A stretch of 10,986 bases of DNA from Dehalococcoidia bacterium. GTDB taxonomy: Bacteria > Chloroflexota > Dehalococcoidia > UBA2979. Shown piece by piece: positions 1 through 5,032 of the stretch. The stretch lies in assembly GCA_004297315.1 (NCBI GenBank), contig SCTU01000254.1, forward strand, positions 1-10,986, read 5' to 3'. The first letter of the stretch is position 1. The number at the start of each line of letters is the position of its first letter. The notes below the pieces were generated by a model that was not told the DNA's origin, did not search any database, and worked only from the letters and a program-made list of their open reading frames with translations. The position numbers were made by a program, and so were the translations under genes.

Positions 1-1
1 G

Positions 2-1276
2 CACGACCTGCTGCCGGACGACGCCGCGCTCTGGGCGCAGATCCGTGACACGGCCGAGGCCGTCGCCCAGCGATTCGGCTACCGCCCGATCTCCACGCCG
101 ATCGTCGAGGACGCGAAGGTGTTCCTCCGCACGGCTGGCGAGGAGTCCGACATCGTCCAGAAGGAGGTCTACCTCTTCGAGGACCGCGGCAACGACCGCC
201 TCGCCCTCCGGCCGGAGGGGACGGCCGGCGTCTGCCGGGCGTACATCGAGCACGGGATGGGGTCGTGGCCGCAGCCGGTGCGGCTCTACTACTTCGGGCC
301 GTTCTTCCGCTACGACCGTCCCCAGGCCGGCCGTTACCGCCAGTTGTGGCAGTTCGGCGCCGAGGCGATCGGCGGCGACTCCCCTGCCCTGGATGCGGAA
401 CTGATCGACCTCCAGGCCACGCTCTACCGCGAGGTCGGCCTGAGCAACATCGCGCTCCGCATCAACAGCATCGGCACCGCCGAGACTCGCCGGCGCTACA
501 TGGACGCGCTCCGAGCGCACTTCGCGCCGCACGTTGGCACGCTGTCGCGGGACTCGCAGCGACGGTACGAGACGAACATCCTGCGCGTACTCGACTCGAA
601 GGAGGACAACGCGCACCCCGCCGTGCAGAGCGCGCCGAGCATCCTCGACTTCCTCGACAACGCTGACCGCGAGCACTTCGCGGCCGTCCGCGCGCACCTC
701 GACAGCCTCGGGATCGCGTACGAGGTCGACCCGCGCATCGTGCGAGGCCTCGACTATTACTCCCGCACCGTCTGGGAGTTCGAGCCGGCCGACCACGAGG
801 GCTCGCAGGGGGCCGTCGGCGGCGGCGGTCGCTACGACGGGCTGATCGAACTCCTCGGCGGGCCGCACACGCCTGCCGTCGGCTTCGGCGCGGGCGTCGA
901 CCGGATCGCACTCAACCTGAAGGCGCAGGACGCGCCGCTGCCGTTCACGACGGTCGATGCGGTCACCATCCCGCTGGGCGACGCCGGGGCAACGCTCGCG
1001 GTCCGCGCCGCGTCGCTGCTGCGTGCCGCCGGCATCTCCGTCCAGGCGGGCGTGCCCGGCCGCTCGATGCGGGCGGCGATGCGGGCGGCGGACGCCTCCG
1101 GCGCAGTCGTCGCGGTGATCATCGGCGACCGCGAGGCAGCCGAGGGCGTCGCGACGGTGAAGCCGCTGCGCCCCCCGTGGGCGGTCGCCCCCACCCGGCT
1201 GATGGCCCGCGAGGAGGGCCAGCGGACGGTCGGCCTCGACGGCCTCGTGGACGCGGTGCGCGACCTGCTTTCGTGA
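2..1276 (+). CDS. hisS: histidyl-tRNA synthetase, 5' end missing
   Basis: Charges tRNA-His with histidine in the cytoplasm (class II aminoacyl-tRNA synthetase, homodimer in this family). The reading frame is open from base 2, so the gene begins upstream of the window; 424 residues are visible, close to the usual full length of about 420-430, so probably only ten or so N-terminal residues are missing. Visible signatures: LRPEGT (about 206-223), the motif 2 region FRYDRPQAGRYRQ (about 305-343), the histidine-specific RGLDYYSRTVWEF (about 743-781), GGGGRYDGL (818-844), motif 3 GFGAGVDRI (881-907), and a C-terminal anticodon-binding domain with AVIIGDREAAEG and VATVKPL near 1112-1168. A GTG at 119 is not the start because conserved HisRS sequence (HDLLPDDAALW and onward) precedes it in frame. 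It ends 39 nt before prfA, on the same strand. Family identity is secure. Confidence 0.97.
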   Translation, partial: HDLLPDDAALWAQIRDTAEAVAQRFGYRPISTPIVEDAKVFLRTAGEESDIVQKEVYLFEDRGNDRLALRPEGTAGVCRAYIEHGMGSWPQPVRLYYFGPFFRYDRPQAGRYRQLWQFGAEAIGGDSPALDAELIDLQATLYREVGLSNIALRINSIGTAETRRRYMDALRAHFAPHVGTLSRDSQRRYETNILRVLDSKEDNAHPAVQSAPSILDFLDNADREHFAAVRAHLDSLGIAYEVDPRIVRGLDYYSRTVWEFEPADHEGSQGAVGGGGRYDGLIELLGGPHTPAVGFGAGVDRIALNLKAQDAPLPFTTVDAVTIPLGDAGATLAVRAASLLRAAGISVQAGVPGRSMRAAMRAADASGAVVAVIIGDREAAEGVATVKPLRPPWAVAPTRLMAREEGQRTVGLDGLVDAVRDLLS

Positions 1277-1303
1277 CCGCCCGACCCTAAACCGGGCCGC
1301 TGA

Positions 1304-1309
1304 TATCCT
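1304..1309 (+). promoter_or_regulatory. candidate -10 box for a leaderless prfA transcript
   Basis: TATCCT matches the consensus at four of six positions, including the key TA at the start and T at the end. Exactly 6 nt separate it from the prfA ATG, so a transcript would start at or next to the A of the start codon. No Shine-Dalgarno sequence lies in the 20 nt before that ATG, which fits a leaderless mRNA. The -35 region (about 1281-1286, CCGACC) is weak. This is inference from spacing alone; read-through from hisS remains possible. Confidence 0.35.
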
Positions 1310-1315
1310 CGACCC

Positions 1316-2383
1316 ATGTTCGAACGGCTTGCTGAGATTGCTGCGCGCTACGACGAGTTGACGCGCCTCATGTCGGACCCGGAGGTCCAGACCGACCACC
1401 GGCGTATCCAGGCGCTGGCGCAGGAACGCACCACGCTCGAAACCATCGTCGAGATCTACCAGCGCTACCGGCAGGCGGCGAAGGACCTCGACGAGGCGCG
1501 TGCGCTGCAGGGCGAGAGCGACGAGGAGATGCGCGAACTCGGACGGGAGGAGGCGGAACGCCTCACGGGCCTCGTGGCCGACCTTGAAGCCGAGCTGAAG
1601 ATGGCGCTCCTCCCGAAGGACCCGGCCGACGAGAAGGACGTGATCATCGAGATCCGTGCCGGCACCGGCGGCGACGAGGCCGGGCTGTTCGCCTCGGACC
1701 TCTTTCGAATGTACCAGCGGTACGCCGAGCGCCGGAACTGGAAGACCGAGGTGCTCAACACCTCGATCAACGAGGCGGGCGGCTATCGCGAAATCGTCTT
1801 CGAGGTCCACGGGCGCGGCGCCTACAGCCGGATGAAGTACGAGTCCGGCGTCCACCGCGTCCAGCGCGTGCCGCAGACCGAGACCCAGGGCCGCATCCAC
1901 ACCTCGACCGCTACGGTCGCCGTCATGCCCGAGGTGGACGAGGTGGACGTCGAGATCAACTGGGACGACGTCCGCATCGACATCTACCATTCCGGCGGTG
2001 CGGGTGGCCAGAACGTGAACAAGGTCGCGACGGCGGTGCGCTACACGCACAACCCCACCGGCATCGTCGTCACCTGCCAGGACGAACGATCGCAGACCAA
2101 GAACCGCGAGAAGGCCGCGGCGATCCTGCGCGCCCGGCTCTATGAGCTGGAGCGCTCGAAGCAGGCGGCCGAACAGGCCTCGCTGCGCAAGTCACAGGTC
2201 GGCAGCGGCGAGCGCGCGGAAAAGGTGCGCACCTACAACTTCCCGCAGGACCGCATCACCGACCACCGCGTGGGGTTGACCGTCCACAGCATGCCGCGCG
2301 TGCTGGACGGCGAGATCGACGCGCTGATCGACGCCGTCGCCGCCGACGAACAGGCGCGCCTGCTCGCCACCGTCAGCGCGTGA
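1316..2383 (+). CDS. prfA: peptide chain release factor 1 (RF1)
   Basis: Recognises UAA and UAG in the ribosomal A site and triggers release of the finished protein. At 355 residues it is normal RF1 length. The N-terminal part (about 1-100) is a helical, charge-rich domain. The codon-recognition tripeptide is PQT at residues 186-188 in HRVQRVPQTETQGRIHTS, which fits the RF1 PxT class and excludes RF2 (SPF). The catalytic GGQ is at 230-232 in SGGAGGQNVNKVAT; its glutamine is the residue methylated by PrmC in this family. CQDERSQ and YNFPQDRITDHR are typical RF1 blocks. The ATG at 1316 begins the expected MFERLAEIAARYDEL start, but no Shine-Dalgarno precedes it. The stop codon overlaps the prmC start by GTGA, so the release factor and its modifying enzyme are probably translationally coupled. 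Confidence 0.97.
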   Translation: MFERLAEIAARYDELTRLMSDPEVQTDHRRIQALAQERTTLETIVEIYQRYRQAAKDLDEARALQGESDEEMRELGREEAERLTGLVADLEAELKMALLPKDPADEKDVIIEIRAGTGGDEAGLFASDLFRMYQRYAERRNWKTEVLNTSINEAGGYREIVFEVHGRGAYSRMKYESGVHRVQRVPQTETQGRIHTSTATVAVMPEVDEVDVEINWDDVRIDIYHSGGAGGQNVNKVATAVRYTHNPTGIVVTCQDERSQTKNREKAAAILRARLYELERSKQAAEQASLRKSQVGSGERAEKVRTYNFPQDRITDHRVGLTVHSMPRVLDGEIDALIDAVAADEQARLLATVSA

Positions 2384-3303
2384 CCGCTTCCGTCACCGGC
2401 GGCCGCTCCGTCCGCGAACTGCTGCGCGAGGCCACCCAGCGCCTCCAGGTCGCCCACGCCGCCGACGACATCGACGAGGCACGACTCCAGGCGGAGTTGC
2501 TGTACGGCCTCGCGACCGGCCTCGACCGCGCGCAGGTGATCGCGGCGGGGAACGACGCCGCCGCTCCCGCTGCCATCGAGGCGTTCGAGGCGCTGATCGA
2601 GCGTCGCGTCCAGCACGAGCCGTTCGCGTACATTCTGGGGAAACGGGAATTCTTCGGCATGACTTTCGAGGTCGGCCCGGGCTGCCTCGTCCCCCGGCCG
2701 GAGACCGAGACGCTCGTCGAGGCTGCGCTGGAGGCGATCAAGGCGCACCCGGAGGCGCGCCGCCTCGTGCGCGTGGCCGACATCGGTACCGGCTCCGGCG
2801 CGATCGCCCTCTCGGTCGCGCGCCACGCGCCCAACACGACGGTCTACGCCGTCGATGTCTCGACTGCGGCGCTGCAGTGGGCGGGCAAGAACATGCGCCG
2901 CTTCGACCTGCAGGACCGCGTCGTGCTCCTCGCGGGCGACCTTGCGGAGCCGCTCACCGAACCAATCGACGTGCTCCTGGCGAACCTTCCCTACGTCCCC
3001 ACCGATGAGTTCGAGGCGCTGCCGGCGCAGATCCGGGAGCGCGAACCGCGCCTCGCGGTCGAGGGCGGTCCGGACGGCGTCGAACTGATCGCACGGCTGG
3101 CGCAGCAACTGGACGCACACCTCGCGTCCGTCGCAGCCGCGATCTTCGAGGTCGGGGCCGGGCAGATCTCTTGGGTGGAGGAACTCGTCACACGCGCACT
3201 GACCGAGGCGGGACGGACCGGCCTCGATGTGCGCTTCCACCGCGACCTGCGCGGCATCCGGCGCGTGCTGGAGGTGCGGATGGGTTATCCGAAGGAGGAC
3301 TAG
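2380..3303 (+). CDS. prmC: release factor glutamine N5-methyltransferase
   Basis: Transfers a methyl group from S-adenosylmethionine to the glutamine of the GGQ motif in release factors. It is 307 residues (family usually about 270-290) and starts at a GTG overlapping the prfA stop. An N-terminal helical domain (about 10-80) precedes the conserved EPFAYILGKREFFG (80-93) and LVPRPETE (103-110). The SAM-binding motif I is VADIGTGSGAIAL (132-144), with the acidic AVDVS loop near 157-161. The substrate-binding motif, usually NPPY, reads NLPY at 202-205, followed by REPRLAVEGGPDG (221-233) and the C-terminal DLRGIRRVLEVR (289-300). Everything else fits PrmC (HemK), and the position directly behind prfA supports it. 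The stop lies in a CTAG shared with the stop of the convergent minus-strand gene. Confidence 0.95.
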   Translation: MTASVTGGRSVRELLREATQRLQVAHAADDIDEARLQAELLYGLATGLDRAQVIAAGNDAAAPAAIEAFEALIERRVQHEPFAYILGKREFFGMTFEVGPGCLVPRPETETLVEAALEAIKAHPEARRLVRVADIGTGSGAIALSVARHAPNTTVYAVDVSTAALQWAGKNMRRFDLQDRVVLLAGDLAEPLTEPIDVLLANLPYVPTDEFEALPAQIREREPRLAVEGGPDGVELIARLAQQLDAHLASVAAAIFEVGAGQISWVEELVTRALTEAGRTGLDVRFHRDLRGIRRVLEVRMGYPKED

Positions 3304-3557
3304 AGCGGTACCCGACCGCGCACGAGCATGGTGTGCGGCTCCCCGTCCTCAACTGGGGCGAGCGTGACCGGCCAGCGCACGCCATAGCGCGCGAACATCA
3401 TGTCGTAGCGCCCCGGCGCGAGCCGACAGCGCGGAAGGAGCACATGCTCCAACGAACTCGCTGCGCGGCCCGCGAAGAGTTTGCCGATTGCCATCGGCGT
3501 GTCGTTGCCTGTGCGGAACACCCACACGATCCGACTGGGTCCCTGCCCCTCGGTCAC
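3300..3557 (-). CDS. small hypothetical protein downstream of guaB3
   Basis: An 85-residue protein I do not recognise. It starts at a GTG 9 nt after the guaB3 stop; the stretch TAGGGG that includes the guaB3 stop provides a purine-rich ribosome binding site about 7-8 nt upstream, so co-translation with guaB3 is likely. Third positions are mostly G or C (about 15 of 85 codons end in A or T), which supports real coding. The product is soluble-looking and mixed in charge, with no signal peptide or membrane helix; the second half (LAPGRYDMMFARYGVRWP) reads like alternating beta-strand sequence. Two cysteine-free ends flank a single Cys near residue 44. Its stop codon shares a CTAG with the prmC stop on the other strand. 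A chance ORF cannot be fully excluded because of the short length. Confidence 0.6.
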   Translation of the reverse strand: MTEGQGPSRIVWVFRTGNDTPMAIGKLFAGRAASSLEHVLLPRCRLAPGRYDMMFARYGVRWPVTLAPVEDGEPHTMLVRGRVPL

Positions 3558-3566
3558 GCCTCGCCC

Positions 3567-4760
3567 CTATATCCCGGCGGGCCGCGTCTGGGCGATCTGG
3601 TAGATCTTGCCTTCCGTCTTGATCGACGGCGCGATGATCATCCGTGACTGGTGGAAATCCTGGATCGTCTGCGCCCCGCACGTCGCCATCGAGGTGCGCA
3701 GCGCGCCCACAAGGTTCTCCGTACCGTCCGTCTTGGATGTGGGGCCAAAGAGCAGCGTCTCCAGCGTGTGGACCTGGCCCACCTGGACGCGCACCCCTCG
3801 CGGCAACTCCTGGTTCGGCGTCGCCATGCCCCAGTGGAAGCCGCGGCCCGGCGCGCCGACGGTGCCGGCGAAGGGCGAACCGATCATGACAGCGTCCGCG
3901 CCCGCGCAGATCGACTTCGAGACGTCGCCGCCGGTGCGGATCCCGCCGTCCGTGATGATCGGCACGTAGCGGCCGGTCTTCTCGAAGTAGACGTCACGCG
4001 CATACGCGGTCTCGATGGTGGCGGAGACCTGAGGCATCCCGATCCCGAGAACCTCCCGCGAGGTGCATGCCGCGCCCGGGCCGACGCCGATGAGCACCGC
4101 GTGGATACCAGTCTCCATCAGTTCGATGGTCGCCGTGAAGTCGACGGTGTTGCCGACGATGATCGGCACGCCCTTCATGTTGGCGACGAGCTCGTCCAAC
4201 CGCAGGCCCTTGAGAGAACGCGAGACGTGGCGCGCCGTGGTGACCGTCGAGGCGACGACAAAGAAGTCGACGCCGGCGTCCTTCGTGACCGGGGCGAACT
4301 TCTTCGTATTCTGGGGAGTGCAGGAGACGGCGGCGACGCCGCCCGCGCGCTTGATCTCCTCGACGCGCTGCCCGACCAGGTGCTCCTTCACGGGCTCCTG
4401 GTAGACGCGCTGGATGATCTTCGTCGAGGTTTCGAGGTCGGCGGCGGCGATCTCCTGGAGGATGGCGTCGGCGTCCTCGTAGCGTGTCCAGACACCGTCA
4501 AGGTTGAGGACGCCCATGCCGCCGTGCTTGCTGAGGCGGACGGCGAAGGCCGGGTCGACGACGCCGTCCATCGCTGAGGCGATGACCGGGATCGCGAAGG
4601 TGTGCTCGCCGAGCGTGAACTCGGGGGTCACCATCTCGGGGTTCGTCGTCACTGCACCAGGGACGATGGCGACGTCGTCGAAGCCGTATGCATGCTCCAG
4701 CGTCTTGGGACGCAGCGTCGTCGTCGACAGGTCGATGTGGGTACGCTCGCTCGTGACCAT
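3567..4760 (-). CDS. guaB3: GuaB3-family IMP dehydrogenase-related protein
   Basis: An IMP dehydrogenase/GMP reductase family TIM barrel, 397 residues, that would act on purine nucleotides in the cytoplasm (NAD-dependent IMP to XMP in characterised GuaB3 relatives). No CBS pair is inserted between the early and late barrel segments, which separates it from canonical GuaB (about 480-490 residues). Visible signatures: VIASAMDG near the N-terminus, the catalytic loop GVGPGAACTSREVLGIGMPQ with the nucleophilic Cys at residue 232 (codon 4065-4067), the phosphate-binding DGGIRTGGD (271-279), IGSPFAGT, and the C-terminal GALRTSMATCGAQTI. The GPGAAC wording, not GPGSIC, is characteristic of GuaB3. 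An in-frame TTG lies 15 nt further upstream, but the ATG at 4760 is preferred because GGGGAG sits 7 nt before it. GMP reductase is a less likely alternative. A small gene follows 9 nt downstream. Confidence 0.9.
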   Translation of the reverse strand: MVTSERTHIDLSTTTLRPKTLEHAYGFDDVAIVPGAVTTNPEMVTPEFTLGEHTFAIPVIASAMDGVVDPAFAVRLSKHGGMGVLNLDGVWTRYEDADAILQEIAAADLETSTKIIQRVYQEPVKEHLVGQRVEEIKRAGGVAAVSCTPQNTKKFAPVTKDAGVDFFVVASTVTTARHVSRSLKGLRLDELVANMKGVPIIVGNTVDFTATIELMETGIHAVLIGVGPGAACTSREVLGIGMPQVSATIETAYARDVYFEKTGRYVPIITDGGIRTGGDVSKSICAGADAVMIGSPFAGTVGAPGRGFHWGMATPNQELPRGVRVQVGQVHTLETLLFGPTSKTDGTENLVGALRTSMATCGAQTIQDFHQSRMIIAPSIKTEGKIYQIAQTRPAGI

Positions 4761-4767
4761 CGTGACA

Positions 4768-4773
4768 CTCCCC
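4768..4773 (-). promoter_or_regulatory. ribosome binding site deciding the guaB3 start
   Basis: GGGGAG on the minus strand, 7 nt before the ATG at 4760. It makes this ATG a better start than the in-frame TTG at 4775, which the site would overlap. Confidence 0.65.
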
Positions 4774-4783
4774 AACTACGCAC

Positions 4784-4807
4784 AACCCCCTCGTCGCCGA
4801 GGGGGTT
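4784..4807 (-). promoter_or_regulatory. perfect 10-bp hairpin in the guaB3 leader
   Basis: AACCCCCTCG and CGAGGGGGTT are perfect inverted arms around a 4-nt loop, the strongest structure in the non-coding part of the window. On the minus strand it ends about 23 nt before the guaB3 ATG and about 10 nt before its ribosome binding site. Neither strand has a run of T after the stem, so it does not look like a classical intrinsic terminator; a regulatory or mRNA-stabilising hairpin fits better, or a barrier between the divergent units. The strand assignment is inference, as the element is symmetric. Confidence 0.6.
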
Positions 4808-4809
4808 GG

Positions 4810-4872
4810 TCATGCGCGCGCGCAGAGCCGCGAGGTCCGCGGCCGACGCTTCCAGATGTTGTGTACCCGCAT
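4810..4872 (-). CDS. possible 20-codon leader ORF upstream of guaB3
   Basis: A short frame on the minus strand, ATG at 4872 and TGA at 4810-4812, encoding MRVHNIWKRRPRTSRLCARA, a basic peptide with 7 arginines and one lysine in 20 residues. GGGGAG lies 7 nt before its ATG (4880-4885), the same hexamer and spacing as in front of guaB3. It is followed immediately by the 10-bp hairpin, and an internal 6-bp hairpin lies within it. This arrangement resembles a regulatory upstream ORF, but such short frames arise easily by chance in GC-rich DNA, so expression is unproven. Confidence 0.25.
   Translation of the reverse strand: MRVHNIWKRRPRTSRLCARA
4827..4843 (-). repeat. 6-bp inverted repeat in the guaB3 leader
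   Basis: GCCGCG and CGCGGC flank a 5-nt loop. It lies between the possible leader-peptide start and the larger 10-bp hairpin, so the presumed guaB3 leader could fold into consecutive stems. GC-rich stems of this size occur by chance, hence the modest confidence. Confidence 0.35.
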
Positions 4873-4919
4873 CTCGGTGCTCCCCGCCCAGGGAATCGAG
4901 GTCAAGAAGGGTTCTAAAC

Positions 4920-4949
4920 AACCTACTCCGCGCTCCGCGCCTCGGTCAA
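4920..4949 (-). promoter_or_regulatory. candidate sigma-70-type promoter for guaB3
   Basis: On the minus strand a -35 TTGACC (4944-4949, five of six consensus positions) and a -10 TAGGTT (4920-4925, three of six, but with TA at the start and T at the end) are separated by 18 nt. Transcription would start near 4912, giving guaB3 a leader of about 150 nt that contains both hairpins and the short leader ORF. A second TTGACC at 4900-4905 has no matching -10 box. Confidence 0.35.
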
Positions 4950-5018
4950 CCTCTACCGTTCGGGAAAGTGAGCAGTTTCCTGTGGCGGGCGACCCTGCTC
5001 CCTTGCGGGGGCGCGCGC

Positions 5019-5024
5019 TACGAT
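5019..5024 (+). promoter_or_regulatory. candidate -10 box for metG
   Basis: TACGAT matches the -10 consensus at four of six positions and ends 8 nt before the metG ATG, so the transcript would have almost no 5' leader. No ribosome binding site is visible close to that ATG (a G run at 5007-5011 is over 20 nt away). No good -35 is present at the right distance. Confidence 0.3.
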
Positions 5025-5032
5025 TCGGCGCG

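Noticed and set aside
1279..1297. GCCCG/CGGGC inverted repeat after hisS
   Set aside because: Only 5 bp with a 9-nt loop and no T run; too weak to call a terminator.
2233..3240. A 335-codon minus-strand frame
   Set aside because: It lies wholly antisense to the ends of prfA and prmC, which carry clear motifs; long antisense frames are expected in GC-rich genes. The product is Arg/Asp-rich with no recognisable domain.
3651..4577. A 308-codon plus-strand frame
   Set aside because: Antisense to guaB3, whose catalytic motifs are intact; composition is typical of a shadow frame.
4649..4921. A 90-codon minus-strand frame starting at TTG
   Set aside because: It runs through the hairpin and into guaB3 in another frame, turning arginine-rich; no ribosome binding site or known domain.
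4911..4924. GGTT-CTAAAC-AACC inverted repeat upstream of metG and guaB3
   Set aside because: Only 4-bp arms; no second copy seen, so no support for an operator.
4856..5032. An N-terminal extension of metG from an upstream in-frame ATG
   Set aside because: The added 59 residues are low-complexity and unlike MetRS; the region carries promoter-like signals and the MetRS fold starts soon after the ATG at 5033.
4776..5032. T-box or purine riboswitch for metG or guaB3
   Set aside because: No T-box sequence with the tRNA-acceptor bulge and no purine-riboswitch loop pairs were found; the hairpin lies at the wrong end for metG.
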